This document shows, piece after piece, positions 34,026 through 41,287 of a stretch of DNA of 41,287 nt. This DNA is from Isoptericola sp. QY 916. Its GTDB lineage: Bacteria > Actinomycetota > Actinomycetes > Actinomycetales > Cellulomonadaceae. The stretch covers positions 1 to 41,287 of the forward strand of contig JADHZE010000009.1 of the NCBI GenBank assembly GCA_026934365.1. The letters are read 5' to 3'. The stretch's first letter is position 1; the number at the start of each line of letters is the position of its first letter. The notes under the pieces are model-generated. The model was not told the DNA's origin and ran no database searches. It worked only from the letters and a program-made list of their open reading frames with translations. A program made the position numbers and the translations under genes.

Positions 34026-34041
34026 GCGCCGTCGGCGCTCG

Positions 34042-34377
34042 CTAGAGCCGCCAGGCCTCGCGGTAGTCGGCGTGGTCGGCGTAGGGGAGCGCGAGGGCCC
34101 GGAGCATGCGCTCGCCCACGAACTCGATGCCGCTGACCTCCCGTGCGTCGACGTCCCGGTCGAGGTCCTTGTCCATGTCGAGGCCGGTCGCCTCGTAGGC
34201 AAGATGGACGAGCTGGCGCTTGGCCTCGACCTCTGCCTGCAGCCGCGCCGGAGTGAACGCCCGATCGAGCTCGCTCGACGATGTCGCGTCGGGACCTTCG
34301 CGCCGTCGGAGCGCGGCGGCCGTCGCCCTCGCCTCGTCCTCGTCCAGCCGTGCGGTCAGGAACTCGGTCAGGGTCAC
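34042..34377 (-). CDS. DUF6221 family protein
   Basis: 111 residues. The start TLTEFLTARLDEDEARATAA, the middle RLQAEVEAKRQLVHLA and the end MLRALALPYADHADYREAWRL match the small DUF6221 family of actinobacteria, many in phage or accessory regions. Soluble and helical. Function unknown. GTG 34377 has TATGCT exactly 6 nt upstream and no SD, so the mRNA is probably leaderless. It is divergent from the gene at 34463, which has the same arrangement. Confidence 0.85.
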   Translation of the reverse strand: MTLTEFLTARLDEDEARATAAALRRREGPDATSSSELDRAFTPARLQAEVEAKRQLVHLAYEATGLDMDKDLDRDVDAREVSGIEFVGERMLRALALPYADHADYREAWRL

Positions 34378-34383
34378 AGGGGC

Positions 34384-34389
34384 AGCATA
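34384..34389 (-). promoter_or_regulatory. -10 box (TATGCT) of leaderless DUF6221 gene
   Basis: 6 nt before GTG 34377. Divergent partner of the -10 at 34451. Confidence 0.5.
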
Positions 34390-34450
34390 CGGCGGAGCCG
34401 CGGCGACGAGCTTCTCGGCACGGGTGGCCGGAGCGGCCTCCGAGGGGGCG

Positions 34451-34456
34451 TACAGT
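34451..34456 (+). promoter_or_regulatory. -10 box (TACAGT) of the leaderless gene at 34463
   Basis: 6 nt before GTG 34463, with no -35 or SD visible. Confidence 0.45.
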
Positions 34457-34462
34457 GAAGAG

Positions 34463-35044
34463 GTGGGTGATCGACGGATCGGCCCGCACGAGGCCGATCA
34501 CGACGGCTCGCCGACGGAGGTTCGGTCCTCCGGCACCGACGAGATGGCGTCCGAGGCGCGCTGGGACGACGACGGCGGCTACGAGCCCGACGACACCGAC
34601 CGCGACGCAGCCACAGCTTCCGGGGCCGACACGCCCGCGGGCGGTCTCTTCCTGCGCGGCATCCTCGACTCCGCCCTCCCGCACGAGCTCGGCACGGACG
34701 CCGAGCCGGAGCGCTACACGGTCGCCGCGATCTTCTCGCGCCAGGTCGCCCCGGAGGAACGCGCGCTGATCGAGGGGCCGGACGCCCGGTCCACGCTGGC
34801 GGCGCGCGGGTACCCGGGGGTGGGGCTCAAGGTCGCGGACCGCCGCCTGGAGATCTCGGGGACGAACCTGGCGACGCTCGCGAGCGGTCTCGCCTCCCAG
34901 GTCGCGGCGCTCCTCCGGGACGTGGAGGAGCAGGTCGTGACGGCCCGTGAACGGCGCGACGACGAGCGGGTGCGGTGGAGCGAGGCGGAAGCGGTGCGCG
35001 CCGCCCGGGTGAAGGCTGAGGCAGACCGTGTCCGTTTCGAGTGA
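34463..35044 (+). CDS. Hypothetical protein, acidic N-terminus and coiled-coil C-terminus
   Basis: 193 residues. The first ~60 are acidic and probably disordered (RWDDDGGYEPDDTDRDA). A small folded part follows (ERYTVAAIFSRQVAPEERALI...GYPGVGLKVADRRLEISG), then a helix rich in Arg and Glu (EEQVVTARERRDDERVRWSE) likely to form a coiled coil. I do not recognise a family. GTG 34463 is chosen for the -10 box 6 nt upstream; ATG 34544 is possible. Its last 17 nt overlap the desaturase gene, in another frame, so the desaturase is probably translated from the same mRNA. Confidence 0.65.
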   Translation: MGDRRIGPHEADHDGSPTEVRSSGTDEMASEARWDDDGGYEPDDTDRDAATASGADTPAGGLFLRGILDSALPHELGTDAEPERYTVAAIFSRQVAPEERALIEGPDARSTLAARGYPGVGLKVADRRLEISGTNLATLASGLASQVAALLRDVEEQVVTARERRDDERVRWSEAEAVRAARVKAEADRVRFE

Positions 35045-36131
35045 CCTTCCGACCCCCGCGCCGGCCCCTGCACCCCACGGCGTCCGTCGCCCCGCGAGGC
35101 GCGTCACGAGGGACTACGCCGCCTTGGCCAAGGTCGTGCGGGACTCCGGCCTCCACAGCCGCCGCTACGCCTACTACTGGTCGCGGCTGGTCGTGACGGT
35201 CGTCGCGTTCGCCCTGGTGTGGGCCGGGGTGGTGCTGCTGGGCGACACCTGGTGGCAGCTCGTGCTCGCCGCGGCCCTGGCCGTCGTCCTGGCACAGCTG
35301 GCGTTCCTCGGGCACGACAGCTCGCACCGGCAGATCTTCCGCTCGCGGGCCTGGAACGACTGGACCGGCCGCGTGCTGGCGAACGCGTTCGTGGGGCTGA
35401 GTCACGTGTGGTGGACCGCGAAGCACAACGCGCACCACGAGGCGCCGAACCGCGAGGGGCACGACCCGGACATCTCACCCGGGGTCATCGCGTTCACGCC
35501 GGCGGTCCTCGCGAGCCGGCACGGGTGGCGCCGGTGGTTCGCCCGCAGGCAGGGCTGGTTCTTCTTCCCGCTGCTGGCGCTCGAGGGACTCAACCTGCAC
35601 GTGGCGAGCGTGCGCACGGTGCTGGGCCGTGGTCCGGTCGTCCACCGCGGCGTCGAGGTCCCGGTCCTGCTGACCCGCCTGGTCCTGAACGTCGCCGTCC
35701 TCGCGCTCCTGCTGCCGCCCGCGATGGCGGGCGCCTTCCTCGCCGTCCAGCTCGGCCTGTTCGGCGTCCTCCTGGGCGGGGCCTTCGCGCCCAACCACAA
35801 GGGGATGCCGATCGTCCCGGCGGACGCGGAGGTCGACTTCCTGCGTCGGCAGGTGCTGATGTCCCGCAACATCCGGGGGAACGTCGTCGTCGATTTCTTC
35901 ATGGGCGGCCTCAACCGGCAGATCGAGCACCACCTGTTCCCGGGCATGCCGCGGCCGAACCTCCGGCGCGTGCAGCCGCTCGTGCGGGAGTACTGCTCCA
36001 CCCTCGGGGTCACGTACACCGAGGTCGGCTTCTTCGTCTCCTACCGGATCGTCGTCGGTTACCTCAACGACGTCGACCACAGGGCGCGCGACCCGTTCGA
36101 GTGCCCCCTGGCGGCGCAGCTCGGGCGGTAG
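35028..36131 (+). CDS. Membrane fatty-acid desaturase, copy 1
   Basis: 367 residues with four hydrophobic segments. It introduces a double bond into acyl chains using a di-iron site and O2. The three His boxes are HDSSH at 96-100, HNAHH at 133-137 and QIEHH at 298-302 (QIEHHLFPGMPRP), the last being the Q-x-x-HH form of front-end/linoleoyl-CoA-type desaturases. No cytochrome b5 domain is fused, so electrons come from a separate ferredoxin or flavoprotein. GTG 35028 overlaps the preceding gene by 17 nt, implying translational coupling. A stem-loop follows. A close paralogue is at 37000. Confidence 0.93.
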   Translation: MSVSSDLPTPAPAPAPHGVRRPARRVTRDYAALAKVVRDSGLHSRRYAYYWSRLVVTVVAFALVWAGVVLLGDTWWQLVLAAALAVVLAQLAFLGHDSSHRQIFRSRAWNDWTGRVLANAFVGLSHVWWTAKHNAHHEAPNREGHDPDISPGVIAFTPAVLASRHGWRRWFARRQGWFFFPLLALEGLNLHVASVRTVLGRGPVVHRGVEVPVLLTRLVLNVAVLALLLPPAMAGAFLAVQLGLFGVLLGGAFAPNHKGMPIVPADAEVDFLRRQVLMSRNIRGNVVVDFFMGGLNRQIEHHLFPGMPRPNLRRVQPLVREYCSTLGVTYTEVGFFVSYRIVVGYLNDVDHRARDPFECPLAAQLGR

Positions 36132-36137
36132 CGGACT

Positions 36138-36156
36138 TTCGCCCGAACGGGGCGAA
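36138..36156 (+). terminator. Short stem-loop after desaturase 1
   Basis: TTCGCCC-GAACG-GGGCGAA, 7 bp, lies 6 nt past the stop. A -10-like TACAGT at 36164-36169 follows, suggesting a new transcript for the LapA-domain gene. Confidence 0.45.
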
Positions 36157-36234
36157 TGGCGCGTACAGTCGAGGTATCCGGGACGACCGTCCCCCAGCTG
36201 AGGTACGTGGGTCCGGAGAAGCGAGGAGGCCGTC

Positions 36235-36609
36235 ATGGCCACCACCCCGACCCCCACCCCGCCGCTCGCCTCCGCGACCAACGGCAACCCCAGCAGGAAG
36301 GTGACCGGCACGACCCGGGCTCCCCGAGTCACCCGCACGAGCAGCGGCGAGCTCCCCGGGAGGGCGCCGCGGAGCCGCGCCGGAGCCGTCTGGGTCGGCA
36401 TCTGCGTCGCGGCCCTGCTGCTGGTCGCACTGATCGTCTTCATGCTGCAGAACACCCAGCTGGTCCTGGTCTCCTTCCTGGGCATGCAGGGCACCGTCCC
36501 GCTCGCCGTCGCCCTCCTCATCGCGGGTGTCGGCGTCGGCATCATCGCCCTGATCATCGGCACCGTCCGCATCACCCAGCTGCGTCGTCGCCTGCACCGC
36601 GGCGCATGA
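36235..36609 (+). CDS. LapA-domain (DUF1049) membrane protein
   Basis: 124 residues. The first ~48 are Pro/Thr/Arg-rich and cytoplasmic. Two membrane helices follow: AVWVGICVAALLLVALIVFML (~50-70) and VPLAVALLIAGVGVGIIALIIG (~86-107), joined by QNTQLVLVSFLGMQGT, the conserved LapA (YciS-like) loop. In E. coli LapA works with LapB in lipopolysaccharide assembly, but actinobacteria lack LPS and these paralogues have no assigned role. ATG 36235 has GAGGAGG about 7 nt upstream. It lies between the two desaturases, in the same direction. Confidence 0.88.
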   Translation: MATTPTPTPPLASATNGNPSRKVTGTTRAPRVTRTSSGELPGRAPRSRAGAVWVGICVAALLLVALIVFMLQNTQLVLVSFLGMQGTVPLAVALLIAGVGVGIIALIIGTVRITQLRRRLHRGA

Positions 36610-36637
36610 CCCGCCGCGCCGTGGAGGGAGGCGCACC

Positions 36638-36859
36638 GTGACCCACGACGCCCTGACCTCCAGGCCGGGCCGACGCCACGACCTGCTCGGCGAGCTCGCG
36701 GCCGCGCAATGGGCCGTGGAGGACGTGGTCTCCGTCGTCGACGGGGGCCTGGCGATCGACCTCTCGCGCTACCTGACGGCGAGGGCGCGGCTCGACGCCG
36801 CGGTCACGGCCTGGAACCGGCGGGTCGGCGCGGGCGCGTCGACCGTCGAGGCGCGTTGA
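36638..36859 (+). CDS. Small hypothetical protein
   Basis: 73 residues, soluble and mostly helical (LLGELAAAQWAVEDVVSVVDGGLAIDLSRYLTARARLDAAVTAWNRR). No domain is recognised. GTG 36638 has GGAGGGAGG upstream at good spacing, which is the main reason to believe it. It stands 28 nt after the LapA-domain gene and 140 nt before desaturase 2, so it is likely in the same unit. Confidence 0.6.
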   Translation: MTHDALTSRPGRRHDLLGELAAAQWAVEDVVSVVDGGLAIDLSRYLTARARLDAAVTAWNRRVGAGASTVEAR

Positions 36860-36999
36860 CCGTGCCGGACGGGAGCGCGCTCGGGGGGGACAGCCCCCTT
36901 GTCCTGAGCCGCTGACCCCGTAGGCTCGAGACATCCGCACGATCGAGTGACCGCTCACCCCACGGCTGGGAAGTCGACCTCGATCTCTGCGAGGACCAG

Positions 37000-38097
37000 A
37001 TGACCACAGCCACCGTCGTCGACGGCTCGGCGGCAGCCGCCAGGCTCTCCGGCGCCCCTCACACCAGCTCCTACAGCGCGTTGTCCCGCACCGTGCGCGA
37101 GGCCGGGCTGCTGCGGCGCGCGTACGGCTACTACCTGCGGACGGGTGGGCTGCTCGTCCTGGCGCTCGGGGCCGCGGCCAGCGGGTTCGTGCTGCTCGGC
37201 GACTCGTGGCTCCAGCTGCTCGTCGCCGGCGCGCTCGGGCTGATCCTCACGCAGTTCGCGTTCCTCGCGCACGAGGCCGCGCACCGGCAGGTCTTCGCGA
37301 CCGGGCCCGTCAACGACCGGGTCGGTCGCGTCGTGGCGAACGTCGTCGTGGGCATCAGCTACTCGTGGTGGATGTCGAAGCACACCCGCCACCACGCGAA
37401 CCCGAACCACGTGGGCAAGGACCCGGACGTCGCGAACGACACGATCGTGTTCACCGAGGAGGGCGCCCGCGAGCACCGCGGCCTGCTCGCGCTGGTCACG
37501 CGCTACCAGGGCTGGCTGTTCTTCCCCCTCCTCACGCTCGAGGGCCTCAACCTGCACCTGACGTCGGTGCGCTCGCTCCTGCACGGCACCGACGCCGACC
37601 GGGGCGCTCGCGTGCGCGAGCTCGTGACCATCGGCCTGCGGCTGGTCCTCGCCACGGCGGTCGTGTTCTGGTGGCTGCCGTTCGGCATGGCGTCCGCCTT
37701 CCTCGGCGTCCAGCTCGCCGTGTTCGGCGTGTACATGGGGGCGTCGTTCGCGCCCAACCACAAGGGCATGCCGATGGTCCCCGAGGGAAGCCGCCTCGAC
37801 TTCCTGTCCAAGCAGGTGCTCACCTCACGGAACATCCGCGGCGGCGCCTGGATGAGCGCGCTCATGGGCGGCCTCAACCACCAGGTCGAGCACCACCTGT
37901 TCCCGAGCATGCCCCGCCCGCACCTGGCGCGGGCCCGTCTCCTGGTGCGCGAGCACTGCGCCGCGAACGGCCTCCCGTACACCGAGACCGGACTGGTGCG
38001 GTCGTACGCCATCGTCGTCGGCTATCTCAACCGCGTCGGGCTGGCCGCCCGCGACCCGTTCGACTGCCCCCTGCGACGGAGCTTGCGGGGCTACTGA
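37000..38097 (+). CDS. Membrane fatty-acid desaturase, copy 2
   Basis: 365 residues, paralogue of the gene at 35028, nearly equal in length and colinear. His boxes: HEAAH at 91-95, HTRHH at 128-132 and QVEHH at 295-299 (QVEHHLFPSMPRP). Shared stretches outside the boxes include SFAPNHKGMP, SRNIRG and IVVGYLN, so both came from one duplication. Differences in the first His box and N-terminus suggest different chain position or substrate. ATG 37000 has GAGGA about 5 nt upstream. A -10-like TAGGCT sits at 36922-36927, so it may also have its own promoter. Confidence 0.93.
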   Translation: MTTATVVDGSAAAARLSGAPHTSSYSALSRTVREAGLLRRAYGYYLRTGGLLVLALGAAASGFVLLGDSWLQLLVAGALGLILTQFAFLAHEAAHRQVFATGPVNDRVGRVVANVVVGISYSWWMSKHTRHHANPNHVGKDPDVANDTIVFTEEGAREHRGLLALVTRYQGWLFFPLLTLEGLNLHLTSVRSLLHGTDADRGARVRELVTIGLRLVLATAVVFWWLPFGMASAFLGVQLAVFGVYMGASFAPNHKGMPMVPEGSRLDFLSKQVLTSRNIRGGAWMSALMGGLNHQVEHHLFPSMPRPHLARARLLVREHCAANGLPYTETGLVRSYAIVVGYLNRVGLAARDPFDCPLRRSLRGY

Positions 38098-38321
38098 GGC
38101 CTGTGGGCGGGTCCGGCCGCGCGACCGCGGCGGGCCGGCGGGTCGTAGGGATCCCCCGACGACGGTGAGGTCACGGACGACCGTGAGCGTTGGAGCAACA
38201 CCCTCGACTCCCTGGATCGGTGCCGCCAGGCAGGCGGCGCGTGATCCGGAGGCCAGGGAGCGCACCTGGGACGCGACGATCGCGCGCCTATGCGGTTCCT
38301 GGGAGTCAGGGAGTCAGCAGG

Positions 38322-40064
38322 TCAGGGCGTGGGTCTCGACGTCGACCCGCCGGCGTTGTCGACGGGACCGTCGGTGGCGTCGGGCTCCGCCGGCGGCGTG
38401 GTCTCCTCGTCGGTGGGGTCCGGCTCCGGCTCGGTCGGCTCCTCGGTGGGCGTGGGGTCGTCCGTCGGCTCGTCCGTCGGCGTGGGTGTCGAGGTGGGCT
38501 CGTCCGTCGGCGTGGGCGTCGACGTGGGCGTCTCGGTGGGCGTCGGAGTCTCCGACGGCGTCTCGCTGGGAGTGGGCGTGCTGGTCGGGGTGGGCGTCGA
38601 CGTCCGGTCGGGGCGCGACGTCGGCTCGGCCGGCGCCTGTGTCGTGGGGGCGGTCGTGCTGCGCGTCGGAGACGGGGTGGACGACGGCGACGGGCTGTGG
38701 GTGACCGGCGCGACCGGGCCGCTGCCGTCGGTGTCGCCGAAGAGCCAGAAGGCCCCCGCACCGAGGGCAGCGACCAGGATCGCGGCCAGGACGATCAGGA
38801 GGATCCGACGCCGGCGGGACGGCTCGGGCTCCTCGGCCGCGGGCACCCCGCCGACGGGGGTGTCCGCGGGCGGCTCGGGCGGTGGGTCGCCCAGCACCTC
38901 GGTCGGCTCGTCGCCGGAGGTCGCGAGGGGCTCCGTCGGCGCACCGTCGTCCGGTGTCAGAGCCTCGGTCGCGTCGACGGCACCGAGCATCCGGGTGCGC
39001 TGGAGCTCCGCCTCGGCGCCCGCCGCTGCGGCGGCCGCGAGGCCGGCGGCGCCGATCGCCGCGGTCCGGTGCGGGTCCTCGGCGGCGATCTGGCCCATCG
39101 TCATGGTCTGGTCGCCGTCGGGGGTCTCCGGCCCCGCCGTGGCGGGCGCGGCCCACGCCGGCGGCGCTCCGCCGAGCAGCGTGGCGACGGTCTGGCCCAT
39201 CGCGCTCGCGGTCGGGAACCGCCGGGCAGGGCTCTTCGCCATCGCGCGGGCGACGAACCGGTCCACGGCGGACGGCACGGCGGGGCGGCGGGCCGACGGC
39301 GCGGGCACGGGCGCCCCGACGTGGGCGAGCAGGACGTCGCCCGGCCGGGCACGCTCGTACGGGGGATGGCCCGTGAGCGCGAAGTAGGCGAGCGCCCCGA
39401 CCGAGTACAGGTCGCTGCGGCCGTCGAGCGGCCGACCCTGCGCCTGCTCGGGGGACATGTACGACGCCGAGCCGGCGACGCGCTCGCCGTCGCCGTCGCC
39501 TCCGCCGGGCGCGGTGAGGCCCAGGTCCAGCAGACCGACGGTCATGCTGCCGTCGTCGTGCCGGTCGACCACCACGTTGCGCGGGCCGACGTCGCGGTGC
39601 ACCAGCCCGGCCTCGTGGACGGCCGCGAGGCCGTCCAGCAGCCCGGCCACCACGGTGAGCGCCTCGGGCCAGGGCAGGCCGGTGCCGGCCGCCAGCTCCG
39701 ACAGGGGAGTGCCTGGCAGGCGTCGCATGAGCAGCCAGGGGACGTTCGCGCCCGCGACCTCGTCCTCCCCGGTGTCGAGGACCTTCGAGACGCCCGGATG
39801 GTCCATCAGGTCAGACGCCGCCACCTCGCGGGCGAGGCTGGCGCGCGCCGCCTCGTCGTCGACCAGGTGCGGGTGGAGCACCTTGACGAGGAGCGGGGTC
39901 TCGTCGCTCGTCGCGTCGCCCGTCTCGTCGGATTCGCCGGGCAGGCGCGAGGCCTCGTACACGGTGTACGTGCCACCCGTGCCGAGGATGTCCCCCAGCA
40001 CGTACTTCCCGCCGAGCACGACGTGCCCGCCCGCCGGCTCGTCGGCCGGGTCTTTCGGCGTCAT
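38322..40064 (-). CDS. Membrane-anchored Ser/Thr protein kinase (PknB-type) with atypical catalytic loop
   Basis: 580 residues. The kinase domain (~15-290) has the Gly loop LGTGGTYTVYE, VK lysine K61, alpha-C E80, catalytic loop HRDVGPRN (D158, N163), DLG at 180-182 in place of DFG, and GSASYMSPEQ. G160 replaces the catalytic-loop Lys. A single membrane helix (ILLIVLAAILVAALGAGAFWLF, after a basic RRRR) leads to an extracellular Thr/Pro/Glu/Asp tail with TPTP repeats and no PASTA domain. It should phosphorylate cytoplasmic proteins in response to an envelope signal. Start ATG 40064 overlaps the stop of a 29-codon upstream ORF (ATGA); GTG 40073 is in frame. Confidence 0.9.
   Translation of the reverse strand: MTPKDPADEPAGGHVVLGGKYVLGDILGTGGTYTVYEASRLPGESDETGDATSDETPLLVKVLHPHLVDDEAARASLAREVAASDLMDHPGVSKVLDTGEDEVAGANVPWLLMRRLPGTPLSELAAGTGLPWPEALTVVAGLLDGLAAVHEAGLVHRDVGPRNVVVDRHDDGSMTVGLLDLGLTAPGGGDGDGERVAGSASYMSPEQAQGRPLDGRSDLYSVGALAYFALTGHPPYERARPGDVLLAHVGAPVPAPSARRPAVPSAVDRFVARAMAKSPARRFPTASAMGQTVATLLGGAPPAWAAPATAGPETPDGDQTMTMGQIAAEDPHRTAAIGAAGLAAAAAAGAEAELQRTRMLGAVDATEALTPDDGAPTEPLATSGDEPTEVLGDPPPEPPADTPVGGVPAAEEPEPSRRRRILLIVLAAILVAALGAGAFWLFGDTDGSGPVAPVTHSPSPSSTPSPTRSTTAPTTQAPAEPTSRPDRTSTPTPTSTPTPSETPSETPTPTETPTSTPTPTDEPTSTPTPTDEPTDDPTPTEEPTEPEPDPTDEETTPPAEPDATDGPVDNAGGSTSRPTP
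38397..38610 (-). repeat. Thr/Pro/Glu/Asp-coding repeats in the kinase extracellular tail
   Basis: Imperfect short repeats coding TPTPTDEPTS-type units, probably a flexible wall-spanning, perhaps glycosylated, stalk. Not an intergenic repeat. Confidence 0.75.
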
Positions 40065-40150
40065 GCCGGGCACCGCGGCGAGTGCGGGGCGTCGAGGCGG
40101 AGGCCTGGGCGGGAGGGCATCGGGGCGGCGAACTCGGTCATTTCAGTCAT
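40061..40150 (-). CDS. Putative 29-aa upstream ORF coupled to the kinase gene
   Basis: ATG 40148-40150 opens 29 codons (MTEMTEFAAPMPSRPGLRLD...), with Arg/Pro-rich sequence and a late Cys, ending at TGA 40061-40063. That stop overlaps the kinase ATG as ATGA, the standard signature of translational coupling. TATCCT lies 10 nt before its ATG and can be its -10. The kinase start itself has no SD, so coupling would explain its translation. The peptide matches no family known to me. Confidence 0.4.
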   Translation of the reverse strand: MTEMTEFAAPMPSRPGLRLDAPHSPRCPA

Positions 40151-40160
40151 GGGCCATCAC

Positions 40161-40166
40161 AGGATA
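40161..40166 (-). promoter_or_regulatory. -10 box (TATCCT) upstream of the kinase unit
   Basis: TATCCT 10 nt before the upstream ORF ATG. It lies between the flavoprotein stop (40199) and the kinase unit. Confidence 0.4.
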
Positions 40167-40198
40167 AGTGGTGGCCGCGCGTGCTGCAGTGTGCCCGG

Positions 40199-41287
40199 TC
40201 ACGCCTCCTGGAGGTCCGCCAGCGCGCTCTCGATCGCGCGGTGGAACGTGGGGTACGCGTAGATCAGGTGCCGCAGCTCGCTGACCGGCACCCGCGCCTG
40301 CACGGCGAGCGTGAGGACGGCGAGGATCTCGCCGCCGGCCGGTCCGGCGGCCGTCGCGCCGACGAGCACACCGGCGTGCGCGTCCTCGACCAGCTTGATG
40401 AGGCCCTCGTTGCCGGGCCCGTGCACGAACCCTCGCGACGACGCCGCGAGGTCGGTGAGGCCGGTGCGCACCGTCAACCCGGCGTCGCGGGCGGCGGCCT
40501 CCGTGAGCCCGACGCCGCCGATCTCCGGGTCGGTGAACGTCACGTGCGGGACGGCGCGGTAGTCGGCCCGCTCCGCGCCGTCGCCGTCGCCGCCCCCGGC
40601 CGCGAGGATGTCCGCGGCGGCGATGCGCGCCTGGTACATCGACACGTGCGTGAACGCCCCCTTGCCCGTGACGTCCCCGATGACCCAGACGCCGTCCGCC
40701 GCGCGCATCTGGTCGTCGACGGGGATCGTGCGGCCCGAGTCGTCGATGCCGACGGTCGCGACGCCCAGCGCCTTCAGGTCGGTGCGCCGGCCCGCGGCGA
40801 CCAGCAACCGCTCGGAGACCAGCTGCGTGCCGTCGCCGAGGGTCAGGGTGAACCCGCCGCCGTCGTGCGAGACCGACGAGACCTTCGCGTCCGTACGCAC
40901 GCCGATGCCCTCGGCGGCGAAGCGGCCGGCGAGGAGCGCGCTCGCCTCGGGCTCGTCGAGCGCCAGCAGGCGCGGGCCCGCCTCGACCACCTCGACGGCC
41001 GTGCCGAACCGGGCGAAGACCTGCGCCAGCTCGCAGCCGATGGCGCCGCCGCCCAGCACGGTGAGCGACGCCGGCGCCTCCGTGGCGCGCACGGCGTCGC
41101 GGTTGGTCCAGTAGGGGGTGTCGGCCAGGCCGTCGACCGGCGGCACCGCGGGCTCGGTGCCGGGGTTGAGCAGGACGCCGCGCGTCGCGCGGAAGCGGCG
41201 CTCGCCGTCCGCGGTCGCCACGGCGACCTCGCCCGAACCCACCAGGCGGCCGCGGCCGCGCACGACGCGGGCGCCCGCCTTCTCCAG
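40199..41287 (-). CDS. FAD/NAD(P)-dependent disulfide-oxidoreductase-like flavoprotein, 3' part
   Basis: The frame runs off the window end, so the FAD-binding N-terminus and the redox CxxxxC motif are not visible. About 362 residues remain: LLNPGTEPAVPPVDG, the NAD(P) motif LTVLGGGAIGCELAQVFARFG, the second FAD motif DGVWVIGDVTGKGAFTHVSMYQ, and the dimerisation domain (PHVTFTDPEIGGVG). In dihydrolipoamide, mercuric and glutathione reductases the domain ends with a catalytic HPT dyad. Here it reads YAYPTFHRAIESAL, so that His is Tyr. This fits the group of Lpd-like actinobacterial oxidoreductases of unknown substrate. It is unlikely to be the pyruvate dehydrogenase E3. Confidence 0.88.
   Translation of the reverse strand: MEKAGARVVRGRGRLVGSGEVAVATADGERRFRATRGVLLNPGTEPAVPPVDGLADTPYWTNRDAVRATEAPASLTVLGGGAIGCELAQVFARFGTAVEVVEAGPRLLALDEPEASALLAGRFAAEGIGVRTDAKVSSVSHDGGGFTLTLGDGTQLVSERLLVAAGRRTDLKALGVATVGIDDSGRTIPVDDQMRAADGVWVIGDVTGKGAFTHVSMYQARIAAADILAAGGGDGDGAERADYRAVPHVTFTDPEIGGVGLTEAAARDAGLTVRTGLTDLAASSRGFVHGPGNEGLIKLVEDAHAGVLVGATAAGPAGGEILAVLTLAVQARVPVSELRHLIYAYPTFHRAIESALADLQEA

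Noticed and set aside
38098-38321. Possible hidden gene in the 224-nt gap after desaturase 2
   Set aside because: Frames are short and overlap coding shadows; I see no SD, no domain and no clear terminator, only short direct repeats (GGGAGTCA) at 38305-38320.

Overview
This window is GC-rich actinobacterial chromosome. The best fit is Micrococcales, near Cellulomonas, Isoptericola, Cellulosimicrobium or Promicromonospora. The grounds are: a discrete type II fatty-acid operon under a PucR/FasR-type regulator; a homodimeric AceE beside DUF3052 and AhpE-type peroxiredoxin genes; a DUF3145 protein; frequent GTG starts; and -10 boxes placed 6-8 nt before start codons, as in leaderless actinobacterial mRNAs. 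This placement is inference from gene content, not from a search. I see no insertion sequence, integrase, CRISPR array, phage gene or rRNA, so the window looks like stable chromosome with local accessory genes.

Layout. 1-6248: the 3' part of an AraC-type regulator, dnaG (primase), an internally deleted GNAT remnant, an alpha/beta hydrolase, a DHA2-type drug exporter and a divergent nucleoside hydrolase. 6304-9359: tRNA-Asn, two unknown genes, a PLDc_N membrane protein, an anti-sigma kinase and STAS antagonist pair, and a tRNA with a CAT anticodon. 9428-12189: a YeaO/DUF488 protein, an acyltransferase-3 membrane protein, peptide deformylase and DUF3145. 12265-19020: one huge cell-wall-anchored protein with a choice-of-anchor G-like head, 17 Ig-like repeats plus one divergent repeat, and an LPRTG sorting signal. 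19191-25057: fabF, acpP, fabH, fabD and fasR on the minus strand, and a divergent helical-repeat gene. 25151-29313: aceE, DUF3052, peroxiredoxin and tRNA-Val. 29409-33980: a TetR/FAD-monooxygenase pair with two matching operators, two tandem CPBP proteases and a GNAT enzyme. 34042-38097: DUF6221, an unknown gene overlapping the first of two paralogous fatty-acid desaturases, a LapA-domain protein and a tiny gene. 38322-41287: a membrane Ser/Thr kinase with an unusual catalytic loop and a short upstream ORF, then the 3' part of a flavoprotein disulfide-reductase-like gene.

How they work together. FabD, FabH, ACP and FabF load, start and extend acyl chains. AceE supplies acetyl-CoA, and the two desaturases would adjust finished chains. 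FasR probably ties supply to demand. A palindrome sits upstream of fabD and a related one lies between fasR and its divergent neighbour, which suggests one regulator reading both sites.

The most interesting items are the two candidate FasR sites, the recently expanded repeat array of the surface protein, the TetR operator pair 43 bp apart, the kinase with Gly in place of the catalytic-loop Lys and its overlapping leader ORF, and the run of leaderless start sites. Nothing here clearly qualifies as an undescribed defence or metabolic system.
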